From NCBI GenBank assembly GCA_963696545.1, contig CAVOKQ010000007.1:1-64000 (forward strand): 64,000 nt of DNA, written 5' to 3'. The translations under genes were made by a program, and so were the position numbers. Positions within the stretch are counted from its first letter, which is position 1. Every line of letters begins with the position of its first letter. The DNA is from RPQJ01 sp963696545 (GTDB lineage: Bacteria > Pseudomonadota > Gammaproteobacteria > Steroidobacterales > Steroidobacteraceae). Below are positions 52,284 through 61,292 of this stretch, one piece after another. The notes beneath the pieces were generated by a model. It saw only the letters and a program-made list of their open reading frames with translations. It was not told where the DNA came from and did no database searches.

Positions 52284-53093
52284 ATGGCTACCGAATACCG
52301 AGTTGGCAAGCCGCCGCGCCGGCTTTACACGCTGATGGAAGGACGCGGACTGCTCGAGGCGGCATTGCTGCCTGCCTGCCTGCCGTTCCTGCACAGCAGT
52401 CCCAAGGGCGACGGCCACCCGGTGCTGCTCGTGCCGGGTTTCACCGCGGGCGACGCCACGCTGGTCGGCCTCGCGATGTTCCTGCGCTCGCGCGGCTATC
52501 ACGTGGAGACCTGGGGCTTCGGCCAGAACACGGGCTTCAAGCTCAAGTTCGCCCAGGCGCTGGAGCAAAAGCTGCGTTTCCTGCATCACCGCCATCGCCG
52601 CAAGGTGAGCCTGGTCGGCTGGAGCCTCGGCGGCGTCTACAGCTTCTACACGGCGCACATGGCCCCCGAGTGCGTTCGTACCGTGATCTCGCTGGGCAGC
52701 CCGCTCAAATTCGCGGTGGGAGACGTCAAGGTGCCGATGGTGGTCCAGGCGCTGTACCGCTATTTCGCTCACCCGATGGGACCCGTGGCGCACGTCGCCA
52801 ACGTCCGGGGCAAGATCCTGAAGTCGCCGCCCCCGGTGCCGTCGACCAGCATCTACTCGATGACCGACGGCGTGGTGCCGCCCAGCTCGGCCCAGCTCGA
52901 CACCAGCGAAGGGCAACACGAGAACATCTGGGTACCGGGCAGCCACCTCGGCCTCGGTTTCAACGCGGCGGTGATGTGGATCCTCGCGGACCGGCTGTCG
53001 CAGCCGGAAGGCGACTGGCAGCCGTTCCAGCCGACCGGCGTGGTGGGCTCGCTTTACGAGAAGATGGCGACGCTGGTGAAGTCGGCCGCCTGA
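52284..53093 (+). CDS. Alpha/beta-fold hydrolase
   Basis: A 269-aa serine hydrolase. The oxyanion region is HPVLLVPGFTAGDATLVG and the nucleophile elbow SLVGWSLGGVYSFYTAH has the Ser. A likely acid is in SMTDGVVPP and the histidine in VPGSHLGLGFN. There is no signal peptide. The PGF-TAGD start and the compact lid resemble lipase or PHB-depolymerase-like hydrolases. Its position next to wax-ester synthases suggests a lipid or acyl-ester substrate, which is inference only. Divergent from pepF and convergent with WS/DGAT copy 1. Confidence 0.82.
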   Translation: MATEYRVGKPPRRLYTLMEGRGLLEAALLPACLPFLHSSPKGDGHPVLLVPGFTAGDATLVGLAMFLRSRGYHVETWGFGQNTGFKLKFAQALEQKLRFLHHRHRRKVSLVGWSLGGVYSFYTAHMAPECVRTVISLGSPLKFAVGDVKVPMVVQALYRYFAHPMGPVAHVANVRGKILKSPPPVPSTSIYSMTDGVVPPSSAQLDTSEGQHENIWVPGSHLGLGFNAAVMWILADRLSQPEGDWQPFQPTGVVGSLYEKMATLVKSAA

Positions 53094-53112
53094 GCCCCCG
53101 ATCGCCCCCGCC

Positions 53113-54636
53113 TCACGCTGCCTTGCGGCGTGCTCCGGTTGCGGCCTTGCCCTTCGCCTTTCTCGCCGGCGCCTTGGCCTTTGCGGCCTTTACCCCCGCC
53201 GCCTTGCGGCGTGCCGGCTTCGCACGGTTCGCGAGCTCCAGGTACTCCTGGAACGACTCACGGATGCAGAGCGCAAAGAACTCCGGGTCCGGAATCTGCT
53301 CGCGGCACGAAGTCGGCGAGATGATGATCTTGCCGTCGTAGCTGGTCACGGCGAACACCAGGCCCATGCCGTCCAGGATCGGCATGATGGCCGAGAAATA
53401 GGTCATCCGCGCGCCGTTGAGGTACAGCGGGATCGACGGCCCCGGCACGTTGGTGATCGTGCAGCTGGACATCGGCGCGCCCTGGCCGATGCCGATCGAC
53501 GATTCGGCGAGCAACCTGGCCGACATGGCCAGCGTGGCGGCCGGTGCGTACTTGGTGATGTCCGTCAGTTCCTTCGCACCCACGGCCTGCTCGAACTCGT
53601 CCGCGGTCGAAGTGTGCTGGTGCACTGAGCGCAGGCGCCGCACCGGATCCTCCATCTCCGTGCCGAGCGGCACGCGCAGCAGGCTGATGCCGCTGCGGTT
53701 CGCGGCCGAGGGATCCACGTTGCGGATCGAGACCGGCGCGATCGAGACGAGGCTCGGCCCTGGCAGCTCGTCGTGAGTCAGCAGGTAGCGTCGCAGGGCG
53801 CCGCCGCAGACGGCCAGCACCGCGTCGTTGACCGTGGCGCCCGGCACGAGATTCCGGATCCGCTTGAACTCGTCGATCGTGAAGCGCCGCGTCTCGAACA
53901 CGCGGTGCGGCGAGACTTCCGAATTGAAGCGCGTGATCGGCAGGCGCTCGGGGTGCAGCCACACCTCGCGCAACGTGCCGAGGATCACCGGGGCGACCTT
54001 GCGGATCACCCGGGTGAGCGGCGCCGCCACCATGAACGGCTGCACCATATTATGGAAAGCTGCACGGGCCAGCAGCGAGATCGAGCCCGGTGGAGTGGCC
54101 GGGAACCAGGGCTCGGGCGGCTCCGGATGCGGTGGCTGCGCCGTCGTGTCGTGCAGCAGCGTCGTGATCTCCGCCCCGCCCTTCACGTCGATCGCGGCGT
54201 GGTGGATCTTGGCCAGGATCGCGAAGCTGTCCGGCGGCAGGTCGAGGAACGCGTCGAGGCCCTCGACCAGGTACAGCTCCCACAGCGGCCGGGACAGGTC
54301 GAGCGGGCGCGCATGGAGTCGCGACGCCTGGATGCAGAACTGGCGCCAGTCGCCGGGCTTCGGCAGCGCGACGTGGCGGACGTGGTACTCGAGGTCGAAG
54401 CGCTCGTCCTCGATCCAGTACGGGTAGTCGAGCTCGAGCGGCACTCGCAGCAACTTCTGGCGGAAGATCGGCGACAGGTGCAGCCGGCTCTCGACGTGCT
54501 TCAGGAAGCCCTTGAACCGCACCCGGCCGCCGGGGGCCGTGGACGGATCGTAGATGTAGACGAGCGTGATGTTGGAGTTCGCGTGGCCGGACTCGGCGTA
54601 GAGGAATCGGGCATCTTCACCGCGCAACTGTCGCAT
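53113..54636 (-). CDS. WS/DGAT acyltransferase with variant active site and basic tail (copy 1)
   Basis: A 507-aa wax ester synthase/diacylglycerol acyltransferase, making storage lipids from acyl-CoA and an alcohol or diacylglycerol. The catalytic motif HHxxxDG appears as HHAAIDV (H145, H146, D150, then V151 where Gly is usual). Other family words are PLWELYLVEGLD, PGATVNDAVLAVCGGALRRY, TNVPGPSIPLYLNGARMTYF and a final FVVTSYDGK-like AVTSYDGKIIIS. From about 471 to 507 follows a Lys/Arg/Ala-rich tail of the kind seen in histone-H1-like and PhaF-type proteins. Start ATG 54636. It is divergent from a second WS/DGAT gene (94-nt shared promoter region). Confidence 0.88.
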   Translation of the reverse strand: MRQLRGEDARFLYAESGHANSNITLVYIYDPSTAPGGRVRFKGFLKHVESRLHLSPIFRQKLLRVPLELDYPYWIEDERFDLEYHVRHVALPKPGDWRQFCIQASRLHARPLDLSRPLWELYLVEGLDAFLDLPPDSFAILAKIHHAAIDVKGGAEITTLLHDTTAQPPHPEPPEPWFPATPPGSISLLARAAFHNMVQPFMVAAPLTRVIRKVAPVILGTLREVWLHPERLPITRFNSEVSPHRVFETRRFTIDEFKRIRNLVPGATVNDAVLAVCGGALRRYLLTHDELPGPSLVSIAPVSIRNVDPSAANRSGISLLRVPLGTEMEDPVRRLRSVHQHTSTADEFEQAVGAKELTDITKYAPAATLAMSARLLAESSIGIGQGAPMSSCTITNVPGPSIPLYLNGARMTYFSAIMPILDGMGLVFAVTSYDGKIIISPTSCREQIPDPEFFALCIRESFQEYLELANRAKPARRKAAGVKAAKAKAPARKAKGKAATGARRKAA

Positions 54637-54730
54637 GTCGTGCTCTCGGCTCGATCCGGGGCAGGATCGGCCCGAGTCTAGCATCGCCCGCGTGCGGCTA
54701 CCGCTGCGGATGTCGCATACTCTCCGGACC

Positions 54731-56170
54731 ATGTCGCGCGCCATCCAGGTGAACGACCTCCTGTTCCTGTGGGCCGACCGCAAGGACGCGCCGGCCAACG
54801 TGGGCGTGTTGCTGCTGTTCGAGCCGCCGCCGGGCCGCAGTGCCGACCAGGCCACGCGCGAAGTCCTGCGAGCCTATCGATCGACACTGCCCATGGCACC
54901 GTTCGACGTCGTGCCCGACTCACAGGTGCCCGGCGCCGCGCACTGGCGCGAGCCGGCTCGCATCGACATGCGACGCCACGTGCGGCGCGAGACATTGCCG
55001 GCACCGGGCACGCCGGCCCAGCTGAACGAGCGACTGGCCGAGTTCCATCGCGACATGCTCGACCGCAGCCGTCCGCTGTTCGAGATCCACCTGGTCGACG
55101 GCCTCGAGTCCGGGCAGTTCGCGCTGTACATCAAGTCGCACCACGTGAGCTGGGACGGTCGCTCGGCGCTCGCGCGAATCTTCGATACCTTCACGCCGTC
55201 GCCCGGCCCGATCCTGCCCGGGTTCCACGCGGTTGCCACGGCGACGGCTGCAAATGCCGAGATGGGCATCGCGAGCAGCCTGCGCACGCTGCTCACCCAG
55301 GCCAGCGCGATGCGCGAGCTCTACGCGACGATCACGAAAAGGGTCGCGGCGCTGCGCGCGCCGCCCGGTGACACGCGCGGCAACGCGCCGTTCGCCGGGC
55401 CCCATACACGGTTCAACCGTCCGGTCGTGCCCGAACGAACGCTGGCGCAGTTCTCGTTGCCGCTCGATGAAATGCGTCGCATCGGGCGCGCCTACGGAGG
55501 CACGGTCAACGACGTACTGCTGGCCGTGCTCGACGAAGGCGTCCATCGTCACCTGCGCGAACTTGGAGAGCGCGCTGCCGGACCGCTGGTGGCCATGTGT
55601 CCCGTGGCGTCGCGCGATCCCGGCGACGTCGAGATCGGCAACAAGGCGACGACGCTGTTCGTGAAGCTCGGCAATCCGCGCTCCGGTGTGGACCGGCGCC
55701 TGCGCGAGATCATCGCGAGCACGGCCCAGGCGAAAGCCGAATTGCGCTCGATGACGCGTGAGGCGTCGCTGGACTTCGCGGTGCTCGCGTTCGGACTCTG
55801 GCTTACGTCGCACGCATTCGGGCTCGATGCGTACACGCGACCGGTGGTGAACTATGTCGTCTCGAATGTCGGCGGAGTCGAAGGCGAACGCTACCTCGGC
55901 CGCTCACGCCTCGTGGGCGCATATCCGATCTCGATGGTCGCGGATCCTGCCGGATTGAACTTCACGTCCCTGTCCCACGGCGGCCGCATGGACATTGGCC
56001 TGGTCGCGAACCGGCCGGCGCTGCCGGATGCCGCGCCACTGGTGCGGCACTGCCTCGCGGCGTGGCAACGGTTGAGGCGCGCCCGGCCCGCTCAGGACTT
56101 GACCTTGAGAAAGGCCCCGCCGCGCAAGCGCTCACGCACGCGACGCATGCCGCCGATCCAGCGACCGTAG
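54731..56170 (+). CDS. WS/DGAT acyltransferase with canonical motif (copy 2)
   Basis: A 479-aa member of the same family. The active site HHVSWDG is at 137-143, intact. It has FEIHLVDGLESGQFALYIKS before it, GGTVNDVLLAVLDEGVHRHL and VSNVGGVEGERYLGRSRL after it. There is no basic tail of the copy-1 type, although the last 25 residues are Arg/Pro-rich. Those residues lie in a 79-nt tail-to-tail overlap with the SDR gene, unusually long, so the true C-terminus may be shorter (possible indel). Start ATG 54731 was chosen because similarity begins at AIQVNDLLFLWADRKD. Confidence 0.85.
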   Translation: MSRAIQVNDLLFLWADRKDAPANVGVLLLFEPPPGRSADQATREVLRAYRSTLPMAPFDVVPDSQVPGAAHWREPARIDMRRHVRRETLPAPGTPAQLNERLAEFHRDMLDRSRPLFEIHLVDGLESGQFALYIKSHHVSWDGRSALARIFDTFTPSPGPILPGFHAVATATAANAEMGIASSLRTLLTQASAMRELYATITKRVAALRAPPGDTRGNAPFAGPHTRFNRPVVPERTLAQFSLPLDEMRRIGRAYGGTVNDVLLAVLDEGVHRHLRELGERAAGPLVAMCPVASRDPGDVEIGNKATTLFVKLGNPRSGVDRRLREIIASTAQAKAELRSMTREASLDFAVLAFGLWLTSHAFGLDAYTRPVVNYVVSNVGGVEGERYLGRSRLVGAYPISMVADPAGLNFTSLSHGGRMDIGLVANRPALPDAAPLVRHCLAAWQRLRRARPAQDLTLRKAPPRKRSRTRRMPPIQRP

Positions 56171-56898
56171 TCGTTCGCCTTGTTCTGGAAGAACCCGAGC
56201 ACTTCGGGGTGGGTCAGGATCAGGAACCGGTCCTGCTCGATGCCGTCCGCAATCACCGCGGCGGCCTGCTCCACCGTAAGCACGCCTGGCAGCGAGCCCT
56301 CGGGCGTCTTCTCGTCGAGACCTGTCATCGCGGTCGCCACGTACTGCGGGCACACGACCGATACGCCAATGCCTCGCTCGCCGTAAGTGATGGCCAGCGA
56401 CTCCGCGAGCCCCACCGCCGCGTGTTTCGTGACGCTGTATGCAGTGTCGCCGACCTGGCTCAGCAGGCCGGCAGCGGACGCGACACTGACGAGATAGCCC
56501 GAGCCGCGCTCGAGCATGCCGGGCAACACGGCACGGCACGCATGCACGTGCGCCATCACGTGCACCGACCACATGCGCTGCCAGTCCGCATCGGCCGCGG
56601 ACAGCGCATTGTCGAGGTCGAGCGCCTTCACCCCGAGCCCGGCATTCGAGACCAGGATGTCGACGCGCCCGTAGCGGGCCACGGCCGCATCCACGGCCTT
56701 GCGCATCGAATCGGGGTCGGCAACGTCGCACTGCAGGCCGAGACCGCCGAGTTCACCCGCAGTCGACTCCGCCATCTTGCCGTCGAGGTCGGCGACCACG
56801 ATGCCCGTTGCCCCGCGCCGCACGAGTTCCCGGCACAGCGCCCGCCCGATGCCCCGTCCCGCGCCCGTCACGAGCGCCACCTTGCCTGATACCTGCAT
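56092..56898 (-). CDS. Short-chain dehydrogenase/reductase (last gene of kinase-acyl-CoA dehydrogenase operon)
   Basis: A 268-aa classical SDR. Cofactor motif TGAGRGIGRAL, NAG motif LVSNAGLG, catalytic Ser in SVASAAGLLSQ and YSVTKHAAVGLAES (Tyr and Lys). It starts three nt after the acyl-CoA dehydrogenase stop, so it belongs to the same transcript. It probably oxidises or reduces a hydroxyacyl or alcohol intermediate. Confidence 0.87.
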   Translation of the reverse strand: MQVSGKVALVTGAGRGIGRALCRELVRRGATGIVVADLDGKMAESTAGELGGLGLQCDVADPDSMRKAVDAAVARYGRVDILVSNAGLGVKALDLDNALSAADADWQRMWSVHVMAHVHACRAVLPGMLERGSGYLVSVASAAGLLSQVGDTAYSVTKHAAVGLAESLAITYGERGIGVSVVCPQYVATAMTGLDEKTPEGSLPGVLTVEQAAAVIADGIEQDRFLILTHPEVLGFFQNKANDYGRWIGGMRRVRERLRGGAFLKVKS

Positions 56899-56901
56899 GG
56901 C

Positions 56902-58125
<1,224 letters not shown>

Positions 58126-58135
58126 GGTTTTCTCC

Positions 58136-59200
58136 TCAGGAAAGCTTGAGCCGCTCGACCTGGCTCCAGGCGAGTTCGGCGAGCGGACGCGCGGCGCGTC
58201 CAGTCTGCATCGCCTCGGCACTGGAGGCGTTGCCCTGCACTGCACGTGCCATCACGCCCTGCACGATCGCTGCGATGCGGAACATGTTGTACGCCATGTA
58301 GTACTCCCAGTCGCGCGCGTCGATGCCTTCGCGGCCCGTACGCCGGCAGTAGGCAGCGACGTACTCGCGCTCGGTTGGAATGCCGAGCGGCGCGAGGTCG
58401 AGGCCGCCGAGACCGCGAAACAGGCCCGGCGGGATCCGCCACACCATGCAGTGATAGGCGAAATCGGCCAGCGGGTGACCGAGCGTGCAGAGTTCCCAGT
58501 CGATCACGGCGCGGATGCGCGGCTCGACGGGATCGAAGATCACGTTGTCGATGCGGTAGTCGCCATGCACGATGCGCGTCTCGTCGCTGGCCGGGACATT
58601 GGCCGGCAGCCATGCGATCAGGTTGTCCATCGCCTCGATCTTCTCGGTCTCGGACGCCTGGTACTGCTTCGTCCAGCGCGCAACCTGGCGCGCGATGTAC
58701 TCGCCCGTCTTGCCGAAGTCGCCGAGCCCGACGGCTATGGGATTCACGCAATGCAGCGCCGAGATCACGCGGTTGATCTCGTCGTGATACCGGGTGCGCT
58801 CCGCAGGCGTCATGTCCTTCAGTCGCGGATCCCACAGCACGCGTCCGCCCACGTACTCCATCACGTAGAACATCGTGCCGATGACGGACTCGTCCTCGCA
58901 GAGCGCGTACATGTGCGCGACCGGGACGTCGGTATCCGCGAGCGCCTTCATGACGCGGTACTCGCGGTCAACGGCGTGCGCCGAGGGCAGCAACTTGCCC
59001 GGTGGCTTGCGGCGCAGAACGAAGCTCTGCGCGCCTGCCGTGAGCAGGTAGGTCGGGTTCGACTGGCCGCCCTTGAACTGCGACACCTCGAGCGGCCCGC
59101 CGAGCGGCCCGACGGTCCTGGCCAGCCAGTCGGCCAGCCGCGGGACGTCGATCGCATGCTGCGGAGCCACCGGCCTGGTATTCGTCTGCGTCTCGCTCAT
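58136..59200 (-). CDS. APH-family phosphotransferase (LvaA/ACAD10-11-kinase-like)
   Basis: A 354-aa protein kinase-fold small-molecule kinase. It has the nucleotide lobe (KGGQSNPTYLLTAGAQSFVL, RRKPPGKLLPSAHAVDREY), the catalytic loop HGDYRIDN (H212-N219, catalytic D214) and the metal-binding DWE (D234). It is not an antibiotic-resistance enzyme. This subgroup is fused to acyl-CoA dehydrogenase in ACAD10/11, and acts as LvaA in Pseudomonas levulinate catabolism, where it phosphorylates 4-hydroxyacyl-CoA. It ends 10 nt before the acyl-CoA dehydrogenase, consistent with a split version of that module. Confidence 0.87.
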   Translation of the reverse strand: MSETQTNTRPVAPQHAIDVPRLADWLARTVGPLGGPLEVSQFKGGQSNPTYLLTAGAQSFVLRRKPPGKLLPSAHAVDREYRVMKALADTDVPVAHMYALCEDESVIGTMFYVMEYVGGRVLWDPRLKDMTPAERTRYHDEINRVISALHCVNPIAVGLGDFGKTGEYIARQVARWTKQYQASETEKIEAMDNLIAWLPANVPASDETRIVHGDYRIDNVIFDPVEPRIRAVIDWELCTLGHPLADFAYHCMVWRIPPGLFRGLGGLDLAPLGIPTEREYVAAYCRRTGREGIDARDWEYYMAYNMFRIAAIVQGVMARAVQGNASSAEAMQTGRAARPLAELAWSQVERLKLS

Positions 59201-59219
59201 ACCGTATATCTCACCTGGT

Positions 59220-59963
59220 TCACCTGCGCTTCGGCGCCAGCAATCCCACGGGCAGGACGCGCAGCACCGGCGCGACCAGCGTCCACGGCCACATGGGCAC
59301 GTAGCGATGGCCGACCTTGCGCTCGATCATCCGCGCCATGATCGCTGCGCCCTTCTCCACCGGGATCACGAACGGGCGGCTGGCCGCGCCGCGGTTCATG
59401 TCGGTATCGATGTAACCGGGCGCGAGCTCGGTCACGTCGATCGGCTCGCGATGCACCTCGGCCCGCAACGCCTGCAGGTATCGGTGCAGACCGGCCTTCG
59501 CAGCCGAATAGGCGCCCATGAACGGCATGCCTCGGCTGCCTGCGATCGACGTGATGGCGACGACGTGTCCTCCGCCCTGCGAGCGCAGGATCGGCAGCGC
59601 CAGCTCGATCGTGGCGATCGCGCCGGTGAGGTCGGTCTCGATCGTACGACGCGCGAGATCGAACTTGCCCTTGCCGATCGGCACCGAGTAGCCGACTCCC
59701 GCGTTCACCACCACGACATCGAGTCGGCCGAACTCCGTCGCCGCACGCTGCAGTGCCGCTCCGATGCCGTCGAAATCGGTGACGTCGAGCACCATGGCCA
59801 GCACGCGTGCCGCACCGAGCCCGCGCAGCCTGTCCGCCAGCGACTCGAGGCGTTCGACGCGACGCGCCGCGATCGCAATGTCATAGCCGCGACGCGCGAA
59901 CTCCATCGCGAGCGCCTCGCCGATTCCCGACGACGCACCCGTGATGAAGATCGACCGCGCCAT
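59220..59963 (-). CDS. Short-chain dehydrogenase/reductase (first intact gene of the operon)
   Basis: A 247-aa SDR. TGASSGIGEALAMEFARRGY, VVVNAGVGYS, ITSIAGSRGMP and catalytic YSAAKAGLHRYLQAL are visible, followed by LAPGYIDTDMNR. The C-terminus (PMWPWTLVAPVLRVLPVGLL) is hydrophobic and may associate with the membrane, as in several lipid-metabolising SDRs. ATG 59963 is used because similarity starts there. An in-frame extension back to 60080 overlaps the acyl-CoA dehydrogenase stump in another frame. Confidence 0.85.
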   Translation of the reverse strand: MARSIFITGASSGIGEALAMEFARRGYDIAIAARRVERLESLADRLRGLGAARVLAMVLDVTDFDGIGAALQRAATEFGRLDVVVVNAGVGYSVPIGKGKFDLARRTIETDLTGAIATIELALPILRSQGGGHVVAITSIAGSRGMPFMGAYSAAKAGLHRYLQALRAEVHREPIDVTELAPGYIDTDMNRGAASRPFVIPVEKGAAIMARMIERKVGHRYVPMWPWTLVAPVLRVLPVGLLAPKRR

Positions 59964-59976
59964 GCCAGCCCCGGCG

Positions 59977-60126
59977 CTAAAACCAGTCGTCGCGCATCGC
60001 GAGCGCCGAGTCAACAGTCTCGCGGGAGTGGTCGGCAAACCGCGGCCGGTCGCAGAGCGACGCCACGTCCAGCCATTCATACAGCAGAAACTCGACGTCG
60101 CGCCGGGAAAGCAGCTTTGAAGTCAT
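59977..60126 (-). pseudogene. N-terminal stump of a large acyl-CoA dehydrogenase
   Basis: A 49-codon frame, ATG 60126 to TAG 59977. Its first 43 residues (MTSKLLSRRDVEFLLYEWLD, then VASLCDRPRFADHSRETV) look like the start of the roughly 600-aa acyl-CoA dehydrogenases with a C-terminal extension domain, which normally continue ...FDAVLD and on. Here the similarity stops after SAL and the frame ends in RDDWF. Nothing of the rest is found in the window. It lies 13 nt before the SDR gene in the same direction, so it seems to be the deleted first gene of this operon and may still supply its promoter and translation start. Confidence 0.65.
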
Positions 60127-60244
60127 CCTACGCATCATACCGGCTGCACATCCGCGCCGTCAGGCCGTAGAGTGCGGGGAGCCGGGTGGTGCCGCGTCGG
60201 CGGCGCGTGCGATCCGGCGGAGCATCTGCTAGCTTTCGGAGGGC

Positions 60245-61291
60245 ATGGTGAAAACTCCCAGCGTGCTCGACATCGTCCGGCTCCTGCCGTCCCGTGACCT
60301 GACCCGCGCGGCAAAGGCGCTGGGCCTGACGCCGGATTTGCTGCTGAAGCGAGTGGGCTCGTTCGAGAGCGCCCTCGGAACCAAGCTCGTGGATACGGCC
60401 ACCAAGGCGCTGAAGCCCGGTGAAGCCGGCCGGCTGGTGCTCGACCACGCGAGCCGGATCTTTTCGCAGGCCCGCGACCTGACGCGCGACCTGGAGGAAC
60501 TGGCGGGCCTGCAGGCGCCCGAGATCGTCTTCGGCACGGACATGTTCGCCGCCGAGCTGCCGCTCGGCATCGCGCTCGGACGGATGGCGACGGCCAATTC
60601 GCGGCTGCGCGTCCACGCCGTGGTAGGCGACTTCGAGGAACTGTCGAAGGCGGTGATCGCCGGCAGGCTCGAGTTCGCGATTGCGGACACGACCAGCGCG
60701 GAGCGTCATCCGCAGCGGCTCGCGATCGAGCCGGTCGCCGAGCATCGGGTGTTCTTCTTCGCCCGACAGGGACACCCGCTCGCGGCCGCAACCGAGCACT
60801 CGCTCGAGACGCTGCTGGTCTTCCCGCTCGCCTCCTCGCGCGTGCCGCACCGCATCGCGATGCACATCTCGAAGGCGATGCCGGCGGCCAAGGTGGAGCG
60901 CGAAACCGGCGACCTGTCGCCAAACCTGATGCTCGACAGCTTCGCGGTGGTGAAGGCAGCGGTGCAGGCCGGAGACGCCATCGGTCTCGCGCCGCTGAGC
61001 GCGATCGAGACCGAGCTTCGGTCCGGCAAGCTCGTGCTGGTTCCGTTCGACGCCCCATGGCTGCACATGAGCTACGGGCTCTTCTATCCGCGCAAGAAAT
61101 CGTTATCGCGGGCTGCGCAACTGTTCGTCACGCAACTGCGCCAGGTCGAGACCACGATCCAGGAGCGCGAGCAGCGCACGCTGGCGCGAATGAACTCCGG
61201 ATCCAAGAGCCGCAAGAAGACAGCGAAAGCGAAGGCGGCGAAATCCGGTCGTTCGACTGGACGGCCAGCCAGGAAGACCCGGAGCCGCTGA
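60245..61291 (+). CDS. LysR-type transcriptional regulator with basic C-terminal tail
   Basis: A 348-aa protein with the LysR plan. The winged HTH (RDLTRAAKALGLTPDLLLKR, VGSFESALGTKLVD) is atypical but recognisable, then a periplasmic-binding-protein-like sensor domain (EIVFGTDMFAAELPLGIALG, VFFFARQGHPLAAATEHSLE, GDAIGLAPLSAIETEL). Residues about 318-348 form a Lys/Arg/Ser-rich tail. GGAGGG precedes ATG 60245. It is divergent from the lipid operon (118-nt gap), so it may control that operon and probably the downstream M64 and MgtC genes, which follow by 1 and 13 nt. Effector unknown. Confidence 0.8.
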   Translation: MVKTPSVLDIVRLLPSRDLTRAAKALGLTPDLLLKRVGSFESALGTKLVDTATKALKPGEAGRLVLDHASRIFSQARDLTRDLEELAGLQAPEIVFGTDMFAAELPLGIALGRMATANSRLRVHAVVGDFEELSKAVIAGRLEFAIADTTSAERHPQRLAIEPVAEHRVFFFARQGHPLAAATEHSLETLLVFPLASSRVPHRIAMHISKAMPAAKVERETGDLSPNLMLDSFAVVKAAVQAGDAIGLAPLSAIETELRSGKLVLVPFDAPWLHMSYGLFYPRKKSLSRAAQLFVTQLRQVETTIQEREQRTLARMNSGSKSRKKTAKAKAAKSGRSTGRPARKTRSR

Positions 61292-61292
61292 G

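Noticed and set aside
58136..59200. Aminoglycoside resistance gene
   Set aside because: The fold is APH-like, but sequence words and the operon with an acyl-CoA dehydrogenase place it with LvaA/ACAD10-11 kinases, not resistance enzymes.
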